DNA of 64,000 nt. Source: a virus. The notes under the pieces are model-generated. The model saw nothing but the letters and a program-made list of their open reading frames with translations, was not told the origin of the DNA and searched no databases. Every line of letters begins with the position of its first letter. Within the stretch, counting starts at the first letter, position 1. Where the stretch lies: IMG/VR virus record IMGVR_UViG_3300021960_000048, positions 18,792 through 82,791 of that record; one strand, written 5' to 3'. Both the position numbers and the translations under genes were made by a program. Of this stretch, positions 53,851 to 61,086 are shown piece after piece.

Positions 53851-54780
53851 TTATTTTTCAATAATTGGATAACGATAGCCGGTAATATGTTTCGTCTTGA
53901 CATTTTTCAGTTTTCGTTTGATGTTCTTTGGGTGAGAGCCATGATTTTGTCTCATGTGGTCTAGCATGATTCTAAGTTCGTGCTTCGCTTCTTGTCTTGT
54001 TGGCGACCACTTTTCGTTCGTTGGCGGCTCACCTCTAACCCTTTTCCATTCTGAAAAAGCCATGCCTATGTCAAAGAGCGGAACTTGCCCGTTATTGTAG
54101 TCATGTTTGATTTGAAAACGGTGAAGATTGTCCCACGCCCATTCCAACCAATATTCTAATTGTATTTGTCTTGCTCTCGACCATGCTTCTTTTGCTTTGC
54201 CACTATTCCTTTCTTCTCTAGTGTATTCAGATTTGGGTTCGTCTATATGTAACCAATAGGGTGTCTTACCTTCTGGATATTCCATTTTCATTCCGCCGTC
54301 GTATTTTGATTTGTAATAACGTCGATACGCTACCACTGCGTCCTTGTCCTTGTACTCGTCCGGCATTGCTTGAGCGAATGGTGTAATTTTTCTTGGGTTG
54401 TATAAGTCTACTGGTATGTAATGAGATAATGCGGCACATTGTTCTATTACTGAATGACACGCATGTACTTTGTCATACCTGCGTGTGAACTCTTTAGATA
54501 ACTCGTAGCCAAGACTGCATAGCCAGAGATAGTTTGCTTGATTCTCTCTCGCCCATATAGTACAGGGATGATTCGGGTGTGAGCGACGATATGCTTTGCC
54601 CGACTTTGCTTTAGGTAATGTCTCTTCAATGAAGTCATTATGAAAACCACTTTCTTCCATACATATACGCACTGCGGTGCATAGCATTTGGGCGGTCTCC
54701 AACGTCATTTTCGTTACGTGTGTATTGGCGTGGTATTTGGCGTTCTTCTTGTGGTCTTTGTCTAGTACAAATATGTTCAT
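53851..54780 (-). CDS. Conserved phage protein, pyrimidine-dimer-glycosylase-like
   Basis: 309 aa from the ATG at 54780 (MNIFVLDKDH) with GGAG 7 nt upstream; the first ATG at 54801 is less likely. The start MNIFVLDKDHKKNAKYHA and THVTKMTLETAQMLCTA are typical of a broad phage family sometimes annotated as pyrimidine dimer DNA glycosylase (T4 endonuclease V-like). I am not sure of that function. Its promoter is bounded by the gene-free region. Confidence 0.65.
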   Translation of the reverse strand: MNIFVLDKDHKKNAKYHANTHVTKMTLETAQMLCTAVRICMEESGFHNDFIEETLPKAKSGKAYRRSHPNHPCTIWARENQANYLWLCSLGYELSKEFTRRYDKVHACHSVIEQCAALSHYIPVDLYNPRKITPFAQAMPDEYKDKDAVVAYRRYYKSKYDGGMKMEYPEGKTPYWLHIDEPKSEYTREERNSGKAKEAWSRARQIQLEYWLEWAWDNLHRFQIKHDYNNGQVPLFDIGMAFSEWKRVRGEPPTNEKWSPTRQEAKHELRIMLDHMRQNHGSHPKNIKRKLKNVKTKHITGYRYPIIEK

Positions 54781-54829
54781 GCGGCTCTCCGAGTGAGACA
54801 TCGAATATATATGTTTCGATGCCTATAAC

Positions 54830-55190
54830 AAGCCAAATTAATTATGATGGTATATTTAGTAATTTTGGTGGTGTTTTTTCGATAGATGCCTATAGTTGGC
54901 GTATATAGTTTTCTAAAACCTATAGTGTAATCAACCTATGTGAGCAAAAAGCCCCTCGAATTAATTTGAATTAAATTGGGGTAAAACCGTTGTACTACGG
55001 GGCTACTTAGATAAAAAATAAATTAATTCGACTGGTGAGAGACCCCCTTGCACACACACACACCTTACCCCCCTTGTGTGTGTGTCCCCCCATAACCTTC
55101 CAAATTAATTTAATTAATTTTATTTTTTAATTTATTAATAAGTATATAGTATAATAATAGTATAAAGAAAGAGGGTAGGGGTGGGGGGTG
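54830..55190. other. AT-rich gene-free region with CA/TG hairpin; candidate origin
   Basis: No gene. It holds a 16-bp-type A/T-rich inverted repeat at 54951-54981 and a long pure AT tract (near 55095-55170). In between, CACACACAC and GTGTGTGTG arms (near 55050-55090) form a hairpin flanked by C-runs. This is the strongest AT-rich low-complexity site in the window and is a candidate replication origin. Confidence 0.45.
54946..54981 (-). terminator. Terminator of a putative minus-strand RNA
   Basis: Minus-strand CCCC...GGGGC hairpin (arms AATTTAATTC and AATTAATTCG inside) followed by TTTTT at 54950-54946. It could end transcription of the structured region above. Confidence 0.5.
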
Positions 55191-55720
55191 TGGACGCACT
55201 GCCAAAACGTCAACTTACATCACGTTCACTAGATGGGCGGGACGGTTCTTACGTCTCCAATCCTTACGCAACTATCGCTACGGCCTCAGAGTTGGCTACT
55301 ACCATTCCTCTTGTGAACACCCCCCACGTATAGGGGTGGAATGTGGGTTGCGACATGAGCCTAATTAATGTCTTAATTCTCTCACGCTTCTGGACCAGTC
55401 TCCCATAACACATTCTCTTATCCGATTTGTGGCCTCAGAGATGTGATGAGCGTCGTAGGGGGATTTCTCCCTCAACCATAGAACTCTCCCTCAACATTGG
55501 CGGGCTTTACATGACTGTTTCCCGCAGTTCCGGTCAACTTCTTTCCGTAAGGAGTTCCGCTGTCCATTCCTGTCTGTCAAATCCCTGTTGAGACGCACGA
55601 CCCGCATCCGGCATCGTGGTTCTTCACATTCTTCCCGCTAACCCACTCGTTTTACCGAGTGTTAGCCGCCGAGTTCGACTCGACTGTTTGATGGGACAGG
55701 GTATCGGTACTTAAAGGTAT
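55191..55720 (-). ncRNA. Candidate large structured RNA (unassigned)
   Basis: About 500 nt without a convincing protein frame and richer in G+C than the rest. Reading the minus strand, it opens near a TATA-like CTTTAAGTACC (about 55710) and holds a long hairpin (GCTAAC with ACTCG stems, 55645-55675), a GAGTCGAACTC-type pair, a CACCCC/GGGGTG hairpin (near 55320), repeated GTTGAGGGAGA and repeated CTCTGAGGCC. These are seen; a functional RNA is inference. I could not match RNase P, SRP or tRNA. Confidence 0.4.
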
Positions 55721-55974
55721 CTATAGTTGACTTTGTATATAGCCTCATAAGAAAAATTGACTCATAGCGAGCGAAACCAGTATGCGGTCGAATCGAAGGA
55801 TGAAAATGGCTGTCATCAATCATAGGGGTGGGGTACTGGGGGTCTCAGTTTCTCATATTTCTATATTTAGAGGCTCATATAGGCCGTTTCTCTATAACTA
55901 GACTCTGAACCACTGGCTAAAGAAAAGAGCCTCTTAGATTGGCTCTATTGATGCAAGAATAAGGTAGCCGCTTT
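55721..55974. promoter_or_regulatory. Gene-free region with promoter-like TATA sites
   Basis: Two minus-strand TATA-like sites (AACTATAGATACC near 55730, CCTATATGAG near 55878) and a terminator hairpin at 55926-55946. A 53-codon minus frame from 55823 is possible but weak. I see no confident gene. Confidence 0.4.
55916..55946 (-). terminator. Terminator of the 136-aa gene
   Basis: Minus-strand AGAGCC, 9-nt loop, GGCTCT, then TTTTCTTT. It lies about 30 nt after the stop of the preceding gene. Confidence 0.6.
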
Positions 55975-56385
55975 TCAGCGGCGGCCTTTTTTGTATGCTC
56001 TTGTATTTCTTGCTTTGGCTGCCTCAGTTCCTCGCGCCCATTTTACTTTTGAAAGTCCGCCTTGATGAGATGCACCGATTCTCTGAACCCATGCTTTATC
56101 CATTGGTTGAGTTGACCTTCTTAGGTATGCGGTCTTGACTTGACCTTGAACTATGATTAGAACTACCATGTCGCCGTTGGATTCGTAACCAGTGTTGTCG
56201 GTCATTCGGCGTTGGCTTAGGTCTAGTGCTACAACTGCCACGGCTCTATGACCGGCGTTGTATGCGTTATCCCATTCGCGTTGGCTAACTGTGATTGCCT
56301 GTTTTAACTCGCCTTCAACCAATCTGATTGAGGCTCTATCTAGTGCGTGTTTTGTGCCGGTTAGTGTCGGTGCTTGGGTTGTCAT
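55975..56385 (-). CDS. Hypothetical basic protein, possible DUF4258-like
   Basis: 136 aa from the ATG at 56385 with TATATAGG about 26 nt upstream and CTCCCGTAGACTG before the ATG. ALDRASIRLVEGELKQAI recalls the start of DUF4258 (RelE/BrnT-like) proteins, and VVLIIVQGQVKTAYLRRS would fit its second half. C-terminus very basic. It could be a toxin-like RNase or anti-defence protein; weak. Confidence 0.55.
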   Translation of the reverse strand: MTTQAPTLTGTKHALDRASIRLVEGELKQAITVSQREWDNAYNAGHRAVAVVALDLSQRRMTDNTGYESNGDMVVLIIVQGQVKTAYLRRSTQPMDKAWVQRIGASHQGGLSKVKWARGTEAAKARNTRAYKKGRR

Positions 56386-56415
56386 CAGTCTACGGGAGAA
56401 GATGCCCCTATATAA
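56386..56415 (-). promoter_or_regulatory. Leaderless promoter module
   Basis: GTTATATAGGGG centred about 26 nt before the ATG at 56385, CTCCCGTAGACTG directly before it. Confidence 0.7.
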
Positions 56416-56434
56416 CATGTAGGTTATATGAACC

Positions 56435-56536
56435 TCAACAAAGGCCCTCTTTCCACCATACCGGGAAGCCCTCATTTAAGTCGCATTCTTTGAGCATTTC
56501 AAACTCTTCGGACATGATTAAAACTTGAACTTTCAT
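56435..56536 (-). CDS. 33-aa hypothetical protein
   Basis: Starts MKVQVLIMSEEFEM and ends with WWKEGLC. It directly follows the 45-aa Zn-ribbon gene with overlapping codons. Part of the chain 57.1-56.4 kb. Confidence 0.5.
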   Translation of the reverse strand: MKVQVLIMSEEFEMLKECDLNEGFPVWWKEGLC

Positions 56537-56537
56537 T

Positions 56538-56675
56538 CTACGCACCACCGTTAAGACGTGCCATGATAACTTGAATATTGCATGAGTCGCAACATTCGCC
56601 AGAGGCTAAAGGTTCGGCGTTATTTGGGTAAGCATAGAATGAATGCTCACAGATGCAACACGTGAACTCTTTCAT
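56538..56675 (-). CDS. 45-aa Zn-ribbon protein
   Basis: CCIC and CCDSC pairs. Its ATG overlaps the stop of the 107-aa gene (ATGA). Function unknown. Confidence 0.6.
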   Translation of the reverse strand: MKEFTCCICEHSFYAYPNNAEPLASGECCDSCNIQVIMARLNGGA

Positions 56676-56995
56676 TCTTCTGAACCCCCATTTGAGACCA
56701 ATGCTTGAGTTAATGCGTCGGTGAATGTTTTTTCAAGGTTGAAGTCTGATAGACTTACATATTCGTCTACAGTATAACGGTCAAGATAGTTGTATGCTTC
56801 TTTGTTGATGGCGTTTGTTATTGCTTGACTGAACTGGTCGGCTAAGTCCTCAAGGTCTCGGCTATATTTCAACCTCTCATAGATTGGAAAGTTTAACTTG
56901 ATTTTAACATTAAACTCAAGGTCTCCTTTCAAGACGGTCTCATTTTTGGCGGTTTTATATTTTTTATTTATTTCTTCATTTTCCATGTATGTCAT
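56672..56995 (-). CDS. Hypothetical acidic helical protein
   Basis: 107 aa, Glu/Asn/Lys-rich (LEFNVKIKLNFPIYERLKYSR). Good SD (AAGGAAGTG) before the ATG at 56995. No family recognised. Second gene of a four-gene chain. Confidence 0.6.
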   Translation of the reverse strand: MTYMENEEINKKYKTAKNETVLKGDLEFNVKIKLNFPIYERLKYSRDLEDLADQFSQAITNAINKEAYNYLDRYTVDEYVSLSDFNLEKTFTDALTQALVSNGGSEE

Positions 56996-57007
56996 TTTTT
57001 CACTTCC

Positions 57008-57112
57008 TTAATTACAAATGTGTTCAATTAATTCTTTCTTCGTTTCATGTTTGGTATTACAGCAAAAGCAGTTATGCTCTCGGCTTCTGATTATTAATTT
57101 CATTAGGCTCAT
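57008..57112 (-). CDS. 34-aa Cys-rich protein
   Basis: Starts MSLMKLIIRSREHNCFCC; CFCC and one later Cys/His may bind zinc. Preceded by an inverted repeat CTCC/GGAG at 57122-57137 that contains the SD. Confidence 0.55.
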   Translation of the reverse strand: MSLMKLIIRSREHNCFCCNTKHETKKELIEHICN

Positions 57113-57121
57113 CTCGGTTAT

Positions 57122-57137
57122 CTCCAGTCTACCGGAG
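57122..57137 (-). promoter_or_regulatory. Start-site inverted repeat (class II)
   Basis: Minus-strand CTCC, GGTAGACT loop, GGAG. The GGAG is also the SD. Related repeats lie before four other genes of this region. Confidence 0.55.
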
Positions 57138-57190
57138 CGCGCATTAGTATATCAATAGTTCTATAGGTTAAACTCTCTATAATGCGTAAA

Positions 57191-57601
57191 TTATACAGTT
57201 GAGTCAATTGACCCACTACCGCCCTTAACCAATTGACGGTCGCACCATGCGTCTTGCTTCTCACGTGTCCAGAAGTCCGGTTTTCTACTGTCTACTACCC
57301 ATACGCCGGTCCAACCATTAATTCGCTTACCTTGGAAGGTATTCAACTTCTTTCGATATGCTCTAATTTGCGTGTCTGTTTCGCATGGCTTACCCGCTGG
57401 AAAGAAAATGTATTTTTCATATTCATAATGAAAGTCTGAACGTACTTCTTGACCATACTTCGCCATACAGTCTCTATTCTTGACTAAGACGTTTCTTATT
57501 CTCGGTATTCCTCTTCTCAATTCGTCGTCGGTGTAGAGCATTTCTAACCCACTTCTCTTTATTCCCTGTGGCCATGTTTGACCCTGCTTATATTTACTCA
57601 T
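57191..57601 (-). CDS. Hypothetical protein, Trp/Arg-rich
   Basis: 136 aa with AGGAGA SD 9 nt before the ATG. Segments NGWTGVWVVDSRKPDFWTREKQDAWCD; no family recognised. A minus-strand TATA CATATAATAAAG at 57655-57665 gives a leader of about 30 nt. It lies in the ArdC region and may be another anti-defence protein (inference). Confidence 0.6.
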   Translation of the reverse strand: MSKYKQGQTWPQGIKRSGLEMLYTDDELRRGIPRIRNVLVKNRDCMAKYGQEVRSDFHYEYEKYIFFPAGKPCETDTQIRAYRKKLNTFQGKRINGWTGVWVVDSRKPDFWTREKQDAWCDRQLVKGGSGSIDSTV

Positions 57602-57736
57602 GTTTTCTGTCTCCTGTTTGTTTATCGCTTTAGCGTTTCAAGTCCTTACCTCACTTTATTATATGAGCGACTGGGTTTTATCGAACCATTTTTTGCTTAA
57701 GAATGTATGGTTCATATAGTCTCTATCGCATAAAAG

Positions 57737-57774
57737 CGAAAGACTATAAACCTCTAACCCATATCACTAACCCC
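57737..57774. repeat. 38-bp regulatory repeat, copy 1
   Basis: CGAAAG-ACTATAAA then ...TAACCCATATCACTAACCCC. On the plus strand it looks like an archaeal BRE (CGAAAG) plus TATA (TATAAA). Copies 2-4 are at 58517, 61010 and 61087, all 38 nt, nearly identical in the last 20. Confidence 0.8.
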
Positions 57775-57803
57775 ATATGCACCCATGCGCCCCGGTACTG
57801 AGT

Positions 57804-57842
57804 AAAAAAAGCGGCCACTGAGAGCCGAAGCCCTCAGCGACC
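57804..57842 (-). terminator. Terminator of the 180-aa gene
   Basis: Minus-strand stem CGCTGAG/CTCAGTG around a GGCTTCGGCT loop, followed by TTTTTTT (57810-57804). Confidence 0.75.
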
Positions 57843-57887
57843 TTACGTTGTCCGAGAAAAGAAAAGAGAGGCCGAAGCCTACTCAAT

Positions 57888-58430
57888 TCAATTCGAGTCG
57901 AAGCGAACAGGCGCGGCGACTGTGCGAGCCGATACACGGCGCATGTCTGCAAGTACCTCTTGCCCGTTTGCCAGTGCTTCGGGGCTAAGGTTGATTGCGT
58001 TCATTATTGCATTACCTACTTCTTCGGTGGATGCACCTTCAACGCCGCTCTGAATAGCCTCTAAGACCGCGGTTCGTACTGTGCCTCTGAACATACCTAG
58101 AAGGGATGCACTGAGTAACATAGCCACTGATGTCGGGAAAGCCATTGTTTGACTTCGGATGTAGTCAGCGCCAACAATTAAGTCGCCTTCAATGGTTCGT
58201 GTGTCGCCGGTTCTGTTGTCGGTTATTGTATAACTAACGTCAGTAACAGAGTCTTGACCCAGTGTTTCACGTGCTGATACTGTGGTGTCGCCACCTATAA
58301 CAGCCCTTGAAGCACGTATAACAGTTTCAAGACCTGCAAATGCTCCTAATGTGGTTACAGAGCCACTCTCTCGGTCTATGACCAATTCGTTCGTTCTTGT
58401 GCTTTCGTTTCGGATGTTTTCAGTTTCCAT
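57888..58430 (-). CDS. Hypothetical protein, ArdC region
   Basis: 180 aa. Thr/Ser/Val-rich N-terminus, then a hydrophobic helix pair (SVAMLLSASLLGMFRG), then helices rich in Ala/Glu. No family recognised. It has its own class II start-site repeat (58439-58457) and terminator, so it is expressed as a single-gene unit. Position among ArdC-linked genes suggests anti-defence (inference). Confidence 0.65.
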   Translation of the reverse strand: METENIRNESTRTNELVIDRESGSVTTLGAFAGLETVIRASRAVIGGDTTVSARETLGQDSVTDVSYTITDNRTGDTRTIEGDLIVGADYIRSQTMAFPTSVAMLLSASLLGMFRGTVRTAVLEAIQSGVEGASTEEVGNAIMNAINLSPEALANGQEVLADMRRVSARTVAAPVRFDSN

Positions 58431-58438
58431 TTGAACTA

Positions 58439-58457
58439 CCTCAGACCTGCCGAGAGG
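58439..58457 (-). promoter_or_regulatory. Start-site inverted repeat (class II)
   Basis: Minus-strand CCTCTCGG...TCTGAGG overlapping the expected transcription start, with GAGG doubling as SD. Same element before the genes starting at 60155 and 60754. Confidence 0.6.
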
Positions 58458-58516
58458 CTGCCTACTAATAAGGGTATCTATAGTTCGATTTCACTATAAC
58501 TAGAGAATCTTAAAAC

Positions 58517-58554
58517 AGAAAGACTATAAACCCTTAACCCATATCACTAACCCC
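58517..58554. repeat. 38-bp regulatory repeat, copy 2
   Basis: AGAAAG-ACTATAAA then the shared TAACCCATATCACTAACCCC. It lies about 90 nt upstream of the 180-aa gene. Confidence 0.8.
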
Positions 58555-58582
58555 GTATCGACCTTCCGGGTACGGCTACGAC

Positions 58583-58640
58583 AAAAAAAGACGATTTCAA
58601 TAATTGCCCGATAGAGCCATTTTAACGGCTTCTTTCAGGC
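58583..58640 (-). ncRNA. Candidate small RNA with its own promoter and T-run
   Basis: Minus-strand TATA TTCATATAAC (58662-58670) lies about 26 nt before 58640. The following 57 nt can fold GAGCC/GGCTC and end in TTTTTTT (58589-58583). No protein frame over 10 codons. Seen in sequence; existence as an RNA is inference. Confidence 0.4.
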
Positions 58641-58774
58641 TCAGAGGTCTCAGAGTACCAGTTATATGAAACGTGGCCTATATGACCCCTCTAAACGCTC
58701 GCAATTGATACGTTTAGATATGGCCGCCCAAGAGCCGAAGCCCTTGAGCGGTTTACGATTTTCAAAGGTTGTAC
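58641..58774 (-). terminator. 3' region of ardC with hairpins
   Basis: A minus-strand CCGCTCAAG/CTTGGGCGG-type hairpin with a GGCTTCGGCT loop (58720-58752), then a TCTAAACG/CGTTTAGA inverted repeat (58693-58725). No gene. Confidence 0.5.
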
Positions 58775-59773
58775 TTATTCGGTTGTGATTCCGTCAAGTA
58801 CACCCTCGGCCAACTCGCTTGAAGAGTCTGGGCCTTCGTGGCGGTCGGGTGCGCCAGTGATGACCCACTCCGCCGCCGCTATGCTTCTCGATAGTGCTTT
58901 GAGAATTGCCGCTCTTGCTTCTTTTTGTGGTGTACGAGAAGCCCAACCGCTAAGGTATGCACTTGAACGGGTTAGGTCTGCTTCATAGCCTAGAGCGCCA
59001 CACGCCGCGATTGAAGCCAGTTCCGCGATTAGTTCCTCTGTTGCGTAGTCTGTGCCTCTTGAGGTCATGCCTTCAAGTGGACGTGCTAGTCTGTGAGGGT
59101 GGCCGGTTGCGTGTGCTGCTTCGTGAAGTAATACAGCGGCGTAGTCGTTCTCTGATTCCCATGCGGTCAACGGTGGCATAGTGATTACGTCTGTTCTTGG
59201 TGTGTAGTAAGCAGCGCCACCAGTTGCGAAAGTAACTCCCTTCAAGTTTGACTCTACGGTGCTTAATAGGTCGCTAACTTCTACAGGCTCGTTAATTTCT
59301 ACGTTGAGCCTCTTGAAAGCCCACTCGCTCGGAATATTTGTATTTTCGATATTCCAAACAGCATAGCCAGTAAAGCCAGTCAAGAAGCGAGAAGTCTCTT
59401 CGTCGTCGCCTTCTTTCGATTTTACTTTGTATTGAATAGGTCTAAAGTGATAAGTGTCTGCTTTGCCACCCTTTACGAATGCGACTAATTCCGTATTGTT
59501 TTCTTTGTTGTATTCTTCGATTAATTTCTTTGCTTGACCTGCTGCAACGAATAAAGGACTTGAGTAATTATTTCGGCTCATTGCCATAATTGATGCCCAT
59601 ACATTAAGACCTGTGAAACCTTTCCCTGTGTGTCCGTTTGTTGGACTGAAAAGGCCATTCCAAGGCTTAGACCATTGAGGGAGATTACCCTCGCTGATTT
59701 GTGAAATTACTTCGTCAGCAATTTCATTCATTCTTTCTTGTGTCGTCGTTTTTGGCTTTCGTGTTCGGCTCAT
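58775..59773 (-). CDS. ardC: ArdC-like antirestriction protein
   Basis: 332 aa from the ATG at 59773, where GGAG is 9 nt upstream. The N-terminal ArdC_N-type domain has WSKPWNGLFSPTNGHTGKGFTGLNVW, a ssDNA-binding fold in the family. The C-terminal domain is a zincin with HEAAH (LLHEAAHATGHPHRL) and EELIAELAS. ArdC proteins help incoming DNA escape restriction. The virus may use it early. It has its own class II repeat and promoter and is surrounded by small unknown genes with the same controls. Confidence 0.9.
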   Translation of the reverse strand: MSRTRKPKTTTQERMNEIADEVISQISEGNLPQWSKPWNGLFSPTNGHTGKGFTGLNVWASIMAMSRNNYSSPLFVAAGQAKKLIEEYNKENNTELVAFVKGGKADTYHFRPIQYKVKSKEGDDEETSRFLTGFTGYAVWNIENTNIPSEWAFKRLNVEINEPVEVSDLLSTVESNLKGVTFATGGAAYYTPRTDVITMPPLTAWESENDYAAVLLHEAAHATGHPHRLARPLEGMTSRGTDYATEELIAELASIAACGALGYEADLTRSSAYLSGWASRTPQKEARAAILKALSRSIAAAEWVITGAPDRHEGPDSSSELAEGVLDGITTE

Positions 59774-59781
59774 TTGCGTCA

Positions 59782-59797
59782 TCTCCAAGTAAGCGGA
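59782..59797 (-). promoter_or_regulatory. Start-site inverted repeat (class II) of ardC
   Basis: Minus-strand CTCC, 8-nt loop, GGAG. The TATA CATATAGTGAT is about 26 nt upstream of the GGAG. Confidence 0.55.
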
Positions 59798-59854
59798 GCG
59801 GGTATCACTATATGAATACTACTATAGTTATATCAGGATATTAGTTAAGAATCA

Positions 59855-59902
59855 TATAACTGAAAGATTATATACCGCCATCTCGTCTTAGACACGGGGT
59901 GG
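59855..59902. repeat. Palindromic box plus hairpin, V-type copy 1
   Basis: TATAACTGAAAGATTATA (palindrome-like with GAAA centre) followed by a CCATCTCGT/ACGGGGTGG hairpin (59878-59902). V copies 2 and 3 are at 60236 and 60835. Confidence 0.7.
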
Positions 59903-59929
59903 ACGGCTCTGCTAAAGCATCGAGGAAAT

Positions 59930-59969
59930 AAAAAAAGGGCGACCCCGCCCCAAACCGGGACGAGGCCGC
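59930..59969 (-). terminator. Terminator of the 58-aa gene
   Basis: Minus-strand GCGGCCTCG...CGGGGTCGCC stem followed by TTTTTTT (59936-59930). Confidence 0.7.
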
Positions 59970-59978
59970 TTTACGGTT

Positions 59979-60155
59979 TTACAGAGTGAACTCTTCACGC
60001 TCGACGACTTCGCCGCACCCTTGACAAGTGCAAGCCGACCAAGCGAAGTGATACACTTTGAACGACGCACCACATGAAGGGTGTGTCAAAAGTTTTCCAT
60101 TCTTACCGGCGCGAGACCTGCCGCTTGCATATTTCGTGTTATTGTTTCGTGTCAT
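59979..60155 (-). CDS. 58-aa Zn-ribbon protein
   Basis: Starts MTRNNNTKYAS; four Cys (SCGAS, CTCQGC) likely bind zinc. SD GAGGT 9 nt before the ATG, inside a class II repeat. MTRN is also the start of the 127-aa gene, part of the shared cassette. Function unknown. Confidence 0.65.
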   Translation of the reverse strand: MTRNNNTKYASGRSRAGKNGKLLTHPSCGASFKVYHFAWSACTCQGCGEVVEREEFTL

Positions 60156-60163
60156 TTATGTTA

Positions 60164-60182
60164 CCTCAGACCTACCGAGAGG
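60164..60182 (-). promoter_or_regulatory. Start-site inverted repeat (class II)
   Basis: Minus-strand CCTCTCGGTAGGTCTGAGG, overlapping the predicted transcription start and SD. Confidence 0.6.
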
Positions 60183-60235
60183 CTTCCGCCTTATCAATAC
60201 TTCTATATTTATATCTGGATATAATCAGTAATTGA

Positions 60236-60283
60236 TATAACCGAAAGATTATATACCCCCATCCCGTCAGAGAAACGGGGTGG
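60236..60283. repeat. Palindromic box plus hairpin, V-type copy 2
   Basis: TATAACCGAAAGATTATA with a CCATCCCGT/ACGGGGTGG hairpin of 9 bp (60259-60283). Confidence 0.7.
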
Positions 60284-60310
60284 ACGGCGATTTTTTACCA
60301 CCGGGTAAAG

Positions 60311-60345
60311 AAAAAAAAGCGACCCCGCCCATATAGAGCGAGGCC
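60311..60345 (-). terminator. Terminator of the 127-aa gene
   Basis: Minus-strand GGCCTCGC/GCGGGGTC stem (8 bp with G-U pairs), then TTTTTTTT (60318-60311). Confidence 0.7.
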
Positions 60346-60370
60346 GTTTACGATTTTCACTTATTCAATT

Positions 60371-60754
60371 TTAGAATGTGTCTCTGCTTAGTTCTCTTGA
60401 ATTGTAGTTCTCAGAGCCTCTGAATATTACGGTTAGTTCGCCGTAGAGATTTTGAGCGCGGAAGCGGCTAAACAGTGAGTCAAATACAACGCCTTGAAGG
60501 TCGTCCATTCTACTGAAGAAGTTAGGGTTTGAAGATTCAGGGTCTTGAGTAGTTCCGTAGTCGCCAGAGATGTCATATTCGTCCGGGTTCACTGTGATTA
60601 TTACTTCCCAGTTAGTACGAGACTTGTGCCATACTTCTGTAAATAATATGCCGAGAATTGCATGTCCTTGCGTCATTAGCGCATTAACATATAATTCCTC
60701 GTCGATTTCGTTCGCTCGCATTCTTGGGTTGCCGTAGTCAATATTTCGTGTCAT
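60371..60754 (-). CDS. Hypothetical protein, ArdC region
   Basis: 127 aa, starts MTRNIDYGNPRM. Mixed alpha/beta with HSRTNWEVIITVNPDEYDI-like strands; no family recognised. Single-gene unit with class II repeat and terminator, as for its neighbours. Confidence 0.65.
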   Translation of the reverse strand: MTRNIDYGNPRMRANEIDEELYVNALMTQGHAILGILFTEVWHKSRTNWEVIITVNPDEYDISGDYGTTQDPESSNPNFFSRMDDLQGVVFDSLFSRFRAQNLYGELTVIFRGSENYNSRELSRDTF

Positions 60755-60763
60755 TGATGTTAC

Positions 60764-60783
60764 CTCAGACTATCCGAGAGGCC
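60764..60783 (-). promoter_or_regulatory. Start-site inverted repeat (class II)
   Basis: Minus-strand CCTCTCGGATAGTCTGAGG before the 127-aa gene; TATA-like CTTTAATACCC is about 26 nt before the GAGG. Confidence 0.6.
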
Positions 60784-60834
60784 ACCGGGTATTAAAGATA
60801 TCTATATGTTAATCTGTATATAATCAGTAATTAA

Positions 60835-60887
60835 TATAACCGAAAGGTTATAAACCCGCATCTCATCTCGTAAACGGGGTTGGATGC
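60835..60887. repeat. Palindromic box plus hairpin, V-type copy 3
   Basis: Perfect palindrome TATAACC-GAAA-GGTTATA at 60835-60852 followed by a CGCATC...GATGCG hairpin with an ACGGGG inner stem. Confidence 0.75.
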
Positions 60888-60889
60888 GA

Positions 60890-61009
60890 GGACTGAGGAA
60901 CCGGGCCAGTGGCCGGGTCTTGAAGCCGCCCGCCCACCCCCTATGAGGTAAGGCTTAGGTATTAAACTTTTCTATAGTTTGATTATCATATACTTCAGAT
61001 GTATATAAC
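60890..61009 (-). other. Promoter cassette without a protein gene
   Basis: A TATA-like CTATAGAAAAGTTTAATACC (near 60965-60980) is followed on the minus strand by about 75 nt of GC-rich sequence including a CCGGCCACTGGCCCGG hairpin (60903-60918), but no frame. It may make a small RNA. Confidence 0.35.
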
Positions 61010-61047
61010 CGAAAGGTTATAAACAATTAACCCATATCACTAACCCC
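61010..61047. repeat. 38-bp regulatory repeat, copy 3
   Basis: CGAAAGGTTATAAAC then the shared TAACCCATATCACTAACCCC. The box before it is the perfect palindrome TATAACCGAAAGGTTATA (61004-61021). Confidence 0.8.
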
Positions 61048-61086
61048 GACTTCAAAAATCGCGCGGAAATGTGAGACCTATATAGG

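Noticed and set aside
55191-55720. tRNA, RNase P or SRP RNA
   Set aside because: A GTTCGACTC-like stretch is present but no cloverleaf; the conserved RNase P and SRP core motifs were not found.
55661-55823. 53-codon minus frame
   Set aside because: Overlaps the promoter-like AACTATAGATACC and the structured region; no SD and poor TATA spacing.
57767-57952. 61-codon minus frame
   Set aside because: Overlaps the end of the 180-aa gene and its terminator.
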